Positions 32,101 through 40,274 of a stretch of DNA of 64,000 nucleotides are shown here, one piece after another. The notes below the pieces were generated by a model. It had not been told where the DNA came from. It ran no database searches and saw only the letters and a list, made by a program, of their open reading frames with translations. The stretch's first letter is position 1; the number at the start of each line of letters is the position of its first letter. The position numbers and the translations under genes are program-made. Source of the stretch: Amanita rubescens (Eukaryota > Basidiomycota > Agaricomycetes > Agaricales > Amanitaceae); contig WION01000061.1 of the NCBI GenBank assembly GCA_015039365.1, positions 124,001 through 188,000 on the forward strand. Direction: 5' to 3'.

Positions 32101-35100
32101 TTTACTATCTTCATGTAAATTCAAATCAGTGAATTCCATTGCATCTAAAGGTTCAGGATTGCACCCATGCTTTCCATATGTCAATCTATATTTTCTGCGT
32201 TCACATTGGAGTATCCATTGATACAAATTCATATTGTCAAACTCTGAAGGTCTGTAGATGTAATCATGTACAGGAGAAAAGCCAATAATTTGTTTCTTTG
32301 TTCTGATTAAAGTAACTTTGTCTGCATGTGTTGATGGGTCAACTTCCTTCCAAGGTCTTTGGGCCTCAAGTACAAATGCATGCCAGTAAAAAGGGATAAA
32401 TTTATGATTAGTGTAATGATCTGGATTGCCCAGAAGGTACATGCAAACCATAGGTGCACCCATTTCTGTTTTTGTGGAAAGAGCATTCACAATCTTGTTT
32501 ATAAGCTTCCTGGCTTTCTCTCTCTCAGATAATGAGCTACCTATTATGTCAGTATGTTTGTCAAATACACTTCTTATTGCTTCAAACACAACATGTGTCT
32601 TGAGACCAGTTTTGGTGATGTAATCAGTAACATATACAATAACAGCCTTCAATGCAGTACCTGACCACATGCATGTCACATCAGTATTGCAACGCATGAT
32701 ATATGTGAGAACAGGAGTGAAAAAGTTGATCCAAGCTTCAAATTTTTTTATTGTTAATCCACCTGTTTCAGGATCAACTTCTGTTTGTTCAAAGATTGGA
32801 CGTGGGAATCTAGCTTTACATTTACCATATTTGTTGTCTTTACATGATGCATATTTCTTGCTCACAGAACCATCTTTGTTGGTACCCCTTTCACAATTAT
32901 GTATGTTAGACTTGCTGATAAGGTCATCAACAACATTGTCAAAATACTTCCACCATTTAGTTAAATCATCACATTTGCTACAGCACTTATTTTGAGGATG
33001 CTTAGAGTCACACAAAGGTGGTGGTTGTTGTGGCAATGTTTCAGTAGGGTCTTTATATGATTCCTGCTTGGAATGTTCAGCTACACTTGCAAGCACCTCA
33101 TTTTGGGTGCCTGTCATGAACTCTCCAATATGGCAACTTTCAAGCCAGGATATCAAGTGTTTCCTCCAGTCAGAGTTTTGATCTAAGATTTTTTCTCTCA
33201 TCTCTTGTGGTGTTAAATTTCCTCTGAGCCATATGAGCATATGCAGATGAAGTGTTAATCTTCCCTGCTGTTCAACAGTGCCATAGTATGCATTTGCATC
33301 ACCATATAGACCTGCATGTTCTGAATCAAATCCTAAAATATCAGAGATAAATAATTTCACAAGGAAGTCAAAAAAGCATGCTCCTGCTACTGGATTTCTG
33401 CATATCAATCTCATGCGTTCATCATATGGTAATATTTCAACTTCAAACTTTTCTTTATTATCAGCAAAGTAGATGCAAAGGGGATGCTTCACATCAGCAG
33501 GTGAGATTGTTATGTACCAGAATGGAGCTCCCCTATGATATATCAAAGACCAAATCCCATTTCTCATCCATTTTTTACTAGTATTTGATCCTTTTACTGG
33601 ACCTGCTACATGATCAAGATCTCTAATTAATTTAAAGCACTTCTCTTCTTCTTCTGTTTCTGGCTTCACAAGCTCATGTTTACTCATGCGTTCTAATAAT
33701 GATTGTAGAACATTATTATCTAGAGTTAGTATTCTCTCCTTGATATCATTAAATACAGCTTTATCAGCCAAGAGAAAACTTTGGGAAGATGCAGTTTTTA
33801 TCTGCTCATGACTGAAAGCTATGAAGGGGAAATCTTGATCTGTCTGAAACCTTTTGTCATGGTACATTAAAAGCCATTTTTTGTGCTCCTTATCAGACAA
33901 GCCACCAACAGTGCCTACCCCTCCAAGACCATAGGGGAACAGCCAAGGAAACATTTGTGGATATAGCTGAGGATTATTCCAAATGGATTCTGGTTCTTTA
34001 CTATGACCTATTGCTAGAAATTTACCTTGTGAATTTAAATGTTGTAATGATTTTACTTTGACAGTGTTAATTGACATGATGTTAAATTCTTCACCTGTAA
34101 GACCATGGACAGTGAAGGCACATTGCCCATCTGTAGTTCCATCCTCTTCTTCCATATCATGGACACTAGTCCCTTCAGGAGTTTTATTGTGCATCATTTG
34201 TTTATACTCAATGCTTACAGGAGGCATATCTTCTGGATACTCATCAAGATTAGCAGTTGAGATTAAAACATCCTCATAATCAGCATGATTCAAAATCAAC
34301 CATTCAAGAGCAAGTTTTACATGATTTCGCCTCACAAGAAATGGTGTTCTTTGGAAATCTGTTGATGTAGGCTTGCATGGTCCAGTAAACATGATAGCAA
34401 GGACTTCTTCTATATCTGCCTTTGGGGGAGGAAGAATATTATATACTTTGGGTACAGGTTGCTGATATGCAATGGCATGTGCTTTCATTTTTCTCATTCC
34501 TGATGCAATTCGGATAGAGCAGATACTGTGCCTAACTCTGGCAACTAACATTTTTTCCACATAGTGCAAGTCAAAGAGGACCTTGGGAACTTGTCCTAAC
34601 CATAAGCCTCTTGCAAGAGCCAATCTTGGGACATTTCCTAAGCGCAGAGCTGCACGACATGAATTGCATATTTGCTGACAAGAATGATCAATAGCATGTG
34701 GAAATTCACAGATCTTATCAGAGGCTTTGTACCTTTCTTGTCTGGTAAAGCCTGGTGCTTCCAGAATATGCAGGTAGTTCTTTACAGCAGAAAGCCTGCT
34801 GAGAGATGCAATAGAAACAAGTTGGCCACATACAGCACATCCTTTCTCCTCAAATGTTTCAGGCTTCAGTTTAGAACAAGATGCATTAATGATTTTGAGG
34901 GAAAGCTTCTTGTCTACAGGTTGTGGAGGAAAAATAGAAGCAAGATCACAAGTATCAAAATCTAAATTGTTTTTCTTAGCACGATGTTTAGCAACTCTCT
35001 GTTGTGTCTGTTGTCGAAGTAACTGTTTCTCCTCATCAGTTTTGTTGACTACAGAGAGAATGGTGACATGTGAATGGCAGATGTTGCATGTCATATGATC

Positions 35101-36201
35101 TTTAAACAATAGTTTTAATTGTGCTACTGATGTTCTCCATCCAGCCTCAAGACCATGCATTATTGCAAGTTGCCGTGCTTGTGCAACTGGCACAAATTGA
35201 ATAAGCTCATGCATAGGAAGTTTTACCTGCAAATAGCATTCTGCATAATATTGATTGTTATTGCTCATGTCAACATAATCAATGAAACAAAATTCCTTTG
35301 TTTCTATATCTGAGCATTTGTTTGATGTACTGCCATTTATGAAAGCAGAGATATCCATATATTTAATGATGCGTGTTCTGTGCCCTCCAGTGACAGGAGC
35401 TGCAACTTTGCATTGCAAGAGACAAGATAGCAAGACCAGGGATATGGTCAAGACACCAATGACACACATTGTGACACACCAATGATGTAGAGTGGGAACA
35501 CTGAAAGAAATGGCAACACTCAAGACACCAATTTTATGGCACATTACAACACTCCAATGGTGATGAGTAGGAATTCTGAAGGCAACAGCAATGATCAGGA
35601 CACCAATATGGCATATTACAGCACTCCAATGATGCAGAGTAAAATTATATCCAGTAAATGCCATAGTATATAGCATAATGGCAATCAGCATATTATATGG
35701 CATGATAGCATTCAGCACTGTTTTATACACCATAAAGGCATTCAGGGCATTCATATATACCATAATGGCATTCATATACACCATCAGGGAATTAATATAT
35801 ACCATAAAGGCATTCAGATACACTGCCAGGGCATTCATATATACCATAAAGGTATTCAGATACACTAGGGCATTCATATATACCATGAAGGCATTCAGAT
35901 ACACCAGGGTATTCATATATACCATAAAGGCATTCAGATACACCACCAGGGCATTCATATATACCATAAAGGCTTTCAGATAAACTTGGGCATTCATATA
36001 TACCATAAAGGCTTTCAGATACACTGCCAGGGCATTCATATATACCATAAAGGCATTCACATACACCACCAGGGCATTCATATATACCATAAAGGCATTC
36101 ACACACACCACAAAGGCATTCAGATGCAGTATCCAGTGTAATGCCAAGCACATGTCTGATATTGAGAAGCAAAGTAGTTTATAAGAATTTATTATCTGCA
36201 A
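29188..36201 (-). CDS. Helitron replicase/helicase copy 2, intact 2337-aa frame
   Basis: A single uninterrupted frame with the full Helitron layout. A repetitive N terminus is followed by a Cys-rich DUF6570-like region (CAVCGQLV near residue 457). The Rep HUH motif is HLHM near residue 984 and the tyrosine pair is YVTDYITK near residue 1187. After an acidic linker comes a PIF1 helicase with Walker A GGMGGTGKS near residue 1475 and Walker B DEVSML near residue 1549. A C-terminal papain-like domain has Cys in NSCAYDA near residue 2089, His in SHFTSRV and Asp in WFHDGL. All catalytic residues of nickase, helicase and protease-like parts are present, so this copy may be autonomous. Copy 1 is clearly related but well diverged, so the two are separate older insertions. 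The N-terminal ~250 residues may be untranslated; element ends were not located. Confidence 0.9.
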   Translation of the reverse strand: MQIINSYKLLCFSISDMCLALHWILHLNAFVVCVNAFMVYMNALVVYVNAFMVYMNALAVYLKAFMVYMNAQVYLKAFMVYMNALVVYLNAFMVYMNTLVYLNAFMVYMNALVYLNTFMVYMNALAVYLNAFMVYINSLMVYMNAIMVYMNALNAFMVYKTVLNAIMPYNMLIAIMLYTMAFTGYNFTLHHWSAVICHIGVLIIAVAFRIPTHHHWSVVMCHKIGVLSVAISFSVPTLHHWCVTMCVIGVLTISLVLLSCLLQCKVAAPVTGGHRTRIIKYMDISAFINGSTSNKCSDIETKEFCFIDYVDMSNNNQYYAECYLQVKLPMHELIQFVPVAQARQLAIMHGLEAGWRTSVAQLKLLFKDHMTCNICHSHVTILSVVNKTDEEKQLLRQQTQQRVAKHRAKKNNLDFDTCDLASIFPPQPVDKKLSLKIINASCSKLKPETFEEKGCAVCGQLVSIASLSRLSAVKNYLHILEAPGFTRQERYKASDKICEFPHAIDHSCQQICNSCRAALRLGNVPRLALARGLWLGQVPKVLFDLHYVEKMLVARVRHSICSIRIASGMRKMKAHAIAYQQPVPKVYNILPPPKADIEEVLAIMFTGPCKPTSTDFQRTPFLVRRNHVKLALEWLILNHADYEDVLISTANLDEYPEDMPPVSIEYKQMMHNKTPEGTSVHDMEEEDGTTDGQCAFTVHGLTGEEFNIMSINTVKVKSLQHLNSQGKFLAIGHSKEPESIWNNPQLYPQMFPWLFPYGLGGVGTVGGLSDKEHKKWLLMYHDKRFQTDQDFPFIAFSHEQIKTASSQSFLLADKAVFNDIKERILTLDNNVLQSLLERMSKHELVKPETEEEEKCFKLIRDLDHVAGPVKGSNTSKKWMRNGIWSLIYHRGAPFWYITISPADVKHPLCIYFADNKEKFEVEILPYDERMRLICRNPVAGACFFDFLVKLFISDILGFDSEHAGLYGDANAYYGTVEQQGRLTLHLHMLIWLRGNLTPQEMREKILDQNSDWRKHLISWLESCHIGEFMTGTQNEVLASVAEHSKQESYKDPTETLPQQPPPLCDSKHPQNKCCSKCDDLTKWWKYFDNVVDDLISKSNIHNCERGTNKDGSVSKKYASCKDNKYGKCKARFPRPIFEQTEVDPETGGLTIKKFEAWINFFTPVLTYIMRCNTDVTCMWSGTALKAVIVYVTDYITKTGLKTHVVFEAIRSVFDKHTDIIGSSLSEREKARKLINKIVNALSTKTEMGAPMVCMYLLGNPDHYTNHKFIPFYWHAFVLEAQRPWKEVDPSTHADKVTLIRTKKQIIGFSPVHDYIYRPSEFDNMNLYQWILQCERRKYRLTYGKHGCNPEPLDAMEFTDLNLHEDSKANDDYSDITMDNDSSEFSDGEEPAISDISETENSKQAPLESFPPNVVRVTDKAYLEKKFHTTKHNNMIDTISQEYSLNDEQDRAFKIIANHVVMPNSEPLKMYIGGMGGTGKSRVLSAVSSFFERRGEAHRFIITAPTGSAAALLSGSTYHSILGINDMSNEAQATKTLMRVRTNLLGVDYIFLDEVSMLSCHDIYKISAQLCKVMNKPTVPFGGFNMLFAGDFGQLPPPLGNESVALYSRTVGQSGAWKKAQEMAIGRALWHQVNTVVILRQNMRQRTQSKDDDKLRKALVNMRHKDCTLADIQFLRSLITSSLPGKPSITDPNFRFVSIITAKNAQKDEINKLGCQLFAQHTGQQLVDFYSEDTLKHSEGIEKRRKASKKRVTKLNIAHQKILWDLPHSSADKPVPGKLSICMGLPVMIKCNVATELCITNGQEATIVGWQSTVGQHNQQMLDVLFVKLKAPPKSIQIDGLPENVVPLTRSTVFITCKLPDGSTVSVSRSQVEVLPNFAMTDFASQGKTRPNNPVDLNNCRSHQAYYTVLSRSSTANGTIILQGFDPKMITGRASGALRQEYRDLELLDEITKLCYLGQLSSSINGDRRNALIHEFRMEKGMDYVPSTVHSSIKWGKNDPMLDPIADDLLWKVVTKESIPNSSSKMDISNSIAFAPSKSNKRKEITQGEEHRAKICKTSSTARSNGDNANINVQSLTPIGTTWDQNSCAYDAILCIIHAVWSSNKYFYTDIFRNMNDILGNLASNFVKHASGIKTLESTRDDIRRYLHQLRPSHFRWGQFTSISRLIEYLLTIPTTAIQSDFVCKNDHISRTRRTNNTCCLLTIGSTMSRSVAGWMQDLKEESNLTCTSCPEKMAIIHQFLLPLPFIAIDFSTQQLHIDHSFCIYVNNEEFKYELRGVVYYGNSHFTSRVVTNNGMIWFHDGLATCQSLLYEGTIQNFADSLSLCRGKEALAVIYVKI
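35452..35645 (-). repeat. ~72-bp tandem repeat, three units, in Helitron copy 2
   Basis: Three units begin GACACCAAT and contain CAC(T/A)CCAATG(A/G)TG and AGAGT/GAGTAG words. In the Helitron frame they encode three hydrophobic 24-25-residue blocks of the form HHWSVVMCHKIGVLSVAISF, which look membrane-segment-like. They sit between the heptad array and the Cys-rich region. Confidence 0.75.
35716..36121 (-). repeat. 21/42-bp minisatellite in the 5' part of Helitron copy 2
   Basis: About eleven units of 21-42 bp beginning ACCATAAAGGCATTCAGATAC, alternating with ACCACCAGGGCATTCATATAT. In frame they encode heptads such as MNALVVY and LNAFMVY, giving about twenty heptads without a stop. The base unit is recognisably the same 21-mer as in copy 1 but homogenised differently. 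Confidence 0.85.
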
Positions 36202-36949
36202 ATGAAAAAAGAATCACACCAGCATCAATACCATAGAAACAATCCATGATGTGCTCAAAATTCCAGCAACAATAAGTACAAGAGAGAATGGTTATAACCA
36301 TTGCCATTGCTAAGCACATGAAATATGTGAACTTAATTTAAATAATATTTGGGGCTGTGATGTGCACACAGACATACCATTTAGCAATATCAACCCATTT
36401 TGGAACAGCACACCAGATGCAGAATGTGCAGGTATAGTAGGGACATACAACACCTTGGATACAATAAATGCTCAATTGCATAATTGCAAACAGTAAGACT
36501 CACAGGAAAGCAAAGGAGTTGTCCTTGTAATATCAAGGCTGCTGCTGATACTAGTAGCAGCACTATCTTCATGGAGTGCAAAGTGTTCAGAAGCTGCAGT
36601 ACAAACATCCTGTAAAGCAATCACATCAAGCCAGGTATAGAAGATGTACAAGACACACGCTAGTTATCACAGTGGTGGTTGCAAGGCAAAGTGATGATAC
36701 CGTATGGCAGCGCTAGATCCGAGCTGCATTGTGATTATGTAATTCAGTCCCGCGCTGGACGTCACCAATGCTGTGCCGCCTTGGTCGTGGTGGGCTTCGT
36801 CATTGTCAGACGTGATTTCACTCTCACTCACGAAGTTACATGTGGGGTAGCACATACTATGTAATTTCCAACTTTTACGAGGGTTAAATTTTTATTACAT
36901 ATTATTTCTACATGATATATGAACAAGTTGGGGAATGGATGAGGCTTGC
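36202..36949. other. Upstream flank of Helitron copy 2; no gene recognised
   Basis: No convincing coding path or RNA gene. The Helitron 5' end is expected here but was not identified. Confidence 0.4.
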
Positions 36950-37710
36950 AGGGCTGAGAGTAAGAGAGCAAGAGAGTAGGTGAGTGGCAGTGCTGAGGAT
37001 GCAAACATGAGAGAGCGGGTGAGTGGCAGTGCTGAGGATGTGAACGTGAGAAAGCGTGAGTGCTGAGGATGCGAACGCGAGAGAGCGGGTGAGCGGCATG
37101 TGAACACGAGAGAGATAGACCGAGGTTGGAGCTGAGAATGTGAACGCGAGAGAGCGGTGAGTGGCAGTGCAAGGATGCGAACATGAGAGAGCGGGTGAGA
37201 GAGTGGGTGAGAGCGGGTGAGAGACGGGTGAGTGGCAGTGCTGAGGATGTGAACACGAGAGAGATGGGGCACGGTTGAGAGTGGTTGGAGCTGCGAATGC
37301 GAATGCGAACACGAGAGAGCGGGTGAGTGGCAGTGCTGAGGATGTGAACATGAGAGAGATGGGCCACGGCTGAGAGCAAGAGTGACCTGCGACAAACGCG
37401 AAAGAGCGGGTGAGGGAGCGGGTGAGAGAGCGGGTGAGAGAACGGGTGAGTAGCAGTGCTGAGGATGTGAACACGAGAGAGATAGGGCGTGGCTGACAGT
37501 AAGACAGCAGATCGGAACTGCGAATGCGAACGCGAGAGAGCGGGTGAGTGAGGATGTGAACACAAGAGAGATGGGCCACGGCTGAGAGCGAGAGCGTGTT
37601 TGACCTGCGAATGCAAACGCGAAAGAGCGGGTGAGTGGCAGTGCCGAGGATGTGAGTGAACACGATAGATGGGCCGCGGCTGAGAGCAAGAGAGCGGGTC
37701 GGAGCCGAGA
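36950..37710. repeat. G/A-rich minisatellite (GAGAGAGCGGGTGAGTGGCAG family)
   Basis: Degenerate units of about 60-90 bp built from GAGAGCGGGTGAGTGGCAGTG, CTGAGGATGTGAACACGAGAG and AGATGGGCCACGGCTGAGAG. On the minus strand all three frames stay open for 260-370 codons (Ser/His/Leu/Pro-rich), a composition effect rather than coding. Confidence 0.85.
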
Positions 37711-38213
37711 ATGCGAATGCGAGACAGACAGAGAGTACAGGCGAGTTTTTTAGACTGTGCCAGGTTGGGGATGAGAGCGTGAGACGGCGAACGAGGGTTG
37801 CAGAGAGATGAGCCGGGGCTGAAGCGGGGATAGGTGCTTGGGGCGCACCAGCGCCGTGTGCGAGGGTAAAAGGACAGAGCGAGGGTGAGTGTCGAGTGGG
37901 GCAGACGACGCAGGGCAAGGGGATGGCTCAAGAGCCAATCAAATAGCTCCGGTTACTCAGCTAGCCGGTGCCAAGCCTAGCTGGCTACATGATACGACTG
38001 ATGCCTCCACCAGTGTTCGGCATCAGAATTATGTTTCAAGGCCTCGCTATAGGTTGAGATAGCCGGCTGATGGGGGTGGACTTAGCATAATAAAGCGTAT
38101 CGTCGAACGAAGACCCACGAAGACTTGAGTCGCCTACTAATTGGTTTGTTTGTACGTATAGATCCCGGAAGTTACCGGTATCTTAACAGCGTTACAAGCG
38201 CCCGCGCGACCTC

Positions 38214-38256
38214 ACCGGCATAAGACCGAAGCCTTCGTTTCACTACGGCCTCGGAA
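38214..38256 (+). promoter_or_regulatory. Third copy of the CCGAG/CTCGG promoter-like palindrome
   Basis: CATAAGACCGAAGCCTTCG followed by TTTCACTACGGCCTCGGAAT. It lies about 160-200 bp before the copia A insertion point. An ATG at 38391 would begin a short frame that continues on the far side of the insertion (54690-54853), so this may be the promoter of a gene split by the retrotransposon. Confidence 0.45.
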
Positions 38257-38417
38257 TAACATTCTCGTCCATCACGTTTGTGACTTGTGTCACATCAGGT
38301 GTGTGCTCGACCTCCAGTCGTTATCTCCTCCTCCTCCTCCTGCCATGCCAGTCTTCCCAGCCATGTTTTGACCAGCGTGGCTCCCATAGGATGTCACAAA
38401 GTACCTATCGTCGTCGT

Positions 38418-38824
38418 TGTTAAATATAGAATTATATTTATAGAATGATTAACTACTGATTGACTATGATCAATGTTACTCATATCGCTCGCGTCATCCT
38501 TTATGTATGACATAGAGATGACATCATAATGACTTCATTATGATATCATGGTGACATCATGATAGACTCATGATCACATCTTATGGTGTGCTTAGCACGC
38601 CATACTTTCTCATCTATACTATATGCTTACACATATGTAGACACATATTTGTTCTCTCTTAGTATATAAACCTGTCCTGTATCGTAGAATAGGATAATTC
38701 ATTCTCTTCCTCTTACTATCACTACTACGCCGAAGGGTAGTGCTAAGATCATATCGCAATAGGTAAGCTATTGCACCTGCTCATGCTGTGGACACGCTCT
38801 CGCGTAGACCTGTCTTCTTCGTCA
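38418..38824 (+). repeat. Copia A 5' LTR
   Basis: 407 bp. Contains a TATATAAA box at 38663-38670. Upstream of it are an interrupted palindrome CATAATGA-CT-TCATTATG and two TGACATCA words, CRE/ATF-like and therefore possible U3 regulatory sites. Confidence 0.95.
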
Positions 38825-38841
38825 GGTTATGGGCCCCGCCG
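38825..38841 (+). promoter_or_regulatory. Copia A primer-binding site (half-tRNA initiator Met)
   Basis: Immediately after the LTR, GGTTATGGGCCC is the reverse complement of the eukaryotic initiator tRNA-Met anticodon loop and stem region GGGCCCAUAACC. This indicates priming by a tRNA cut in the anticodon loop, as for Drosophila copia, rather than by an intact tRNA 3' end. Confidence 0.75.
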
Positions 38842-39721
38842 TCGATATTGCCAGGACCCACATCGCCGCTCGCTTGCTCGTCATCCGACATGATGTCCCA
38901 CTGGTATAGTATCGCAGCAAGCCTGATATGGTCTTATCATCTTGATATAACTAATCCTTGATATGGCATATGCGCTAATGACATGCGCCCGGACCCTAGG
39001 GCTTTAGGGGGATCTCCTAGACACCCAGGGATAAGGGTACTTCCTATGTTTCTTGACGCTGGCATGGCAACGTCGGCCCCCACAGAGTTATACTTGCCCT
39101 CTGTGATGTGACTGGGGTATTCATGCACGATATAACATCATAAGCCCCTAGAGGCTTTATAATACAATATGGCTCGTATATAGAAACTTCTAGTATAAAG
39201 GACGTGCTGACACCTCATTGTGGGTGGTACACGCAGTCTATTAAGGATGCGCCCTTAGGGACTCCTTTAGTCGGAATGATCGTTAGGATCATTCTAAGTT
39301 TGGGCTCTATGGTGATCCCATAATCCCATTTAGAAGTTTCATATTGATTACCGGTCGTGCTTATATAATGGTCTGGGGGGTTTATGGACCAGACATTATT
39401 TCTATTTACAATCGCAACGGGTAAAACCGTGGTTCGCCCAAGAGTGCTTGAGCCAGCGATTGATTTTGCATGTCATTTACAGCATTCAGGGATAATCCGA
39501 GCTTTCAAGACCGAGTGGACCTGTGGACCTGAGCTTTATCTAAGCTTGGCTTGTAACTAAGTTACTCAGGGTCGGTTGGTTTAACCGAATATGGACTGTA
39601 CTCGTAACCGAGGAACTCTATATAGTCTGACATTCTAGTCTATGGCACCCTGGTAACTTAATAAAAACGAATTAGACTTTTAGCTTTAATTAAGCTTTAA
39701 GCTCATTAAATTCTCTTTTAG

Positions 39722-40273
39722 GAAAGAAAACTGGATTCCGAAACTAGTACTCCGCTACCAGTTTACGAAGCCGAAGGAGAATTATTTCCTCCTACCCGGA
39801 GATTACCTCCTTCTTACGACGCTCCAATCCCACCGTTTCCCTTAATCTTAGGGAACCGGACTTTTATTGATACACCGGCACCAATTCCATCTTCGTCCTA
39901 TTCTAGGACGATAGTTTGTGTTGTCAACGCTGACACTAGATTCGGTGTCACAACTCGTGGATCTGTCACAGTTCACGATCGAAGAGATCACTTCCTAGCC
40001 GCACGACTTAGAAACGGTCGCACCTTACAAGACGAAATAATACATCGTCGTCAACAAGCAGCTATCGAAGAAGGTGTTACACCCACCTTAGATCTTTGGA
40101 TTCCACCCAGGGGCACTTCAGTAGCCCAACACATAGCAAATAGGCGTACACGCCGTAATCTCGAAAGAGATAACCAAGAGGTCGAAAACCTCGAAAATCA
40201 AAGAAACTTCCGTTTCTTTTGGCGTCTTTTATCAGCCTATATCATAATCATCACCACCGCCTTCCTCGTCTAA
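39722..40273 (+). CDS. Copia A pre-gag ORF (183 codons, C-terminal hydrophobic segment, no ATG)
   Basis: Open from directly after a TTTTAG 3' splice-like site (39716-39721) to TAA 40271-40273, one base before the gag-pol ATG at 40275. The N-terminal third is Pro-rich and the middle basic with many Arg. The C terminus has a hydrophobic segment (WRLLSAYIIIITTAFLV) that looks like a membrane anchor. Element B holds the same 552-nt frame with scattered substitutions and no stop, which supports selection for coding. There is no in-frame ATG, so expression probably needs splicing from an upstream exon. A donor-like GTAACT near 39652 exists, but the phase does not fit. No relationship to a known protein is recognised. 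Confidence 0.55.
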   Translation, partial: ERKLDSETSTPLPVYEAEGELFPPTRRLPPSYDAPIPPFPLILGNRTFIDTPAPIPSSSYSRTIVCVVNADTRFGVTTRGSVTVHDRRDHFLAARLRNGRTLQDEIIHRRQQAAIEEGVTPTLDLWIPPRGTSVAQHIANRRTRRNLERDNQEVENLENQRNFRFFWRLLSAYIIIITTAFLV

Positions 40274-40274
40274 T

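Noticed and set aside
36828..37931. A 367-codon minus-strand frame and two overlapping frames of 264 and 336 codons
   Set aside because: All three frames of the same strand are open at once because the underlying minisatellite lacks stop words; composition is Ser/His/Leu/Pro-rich with no domain.
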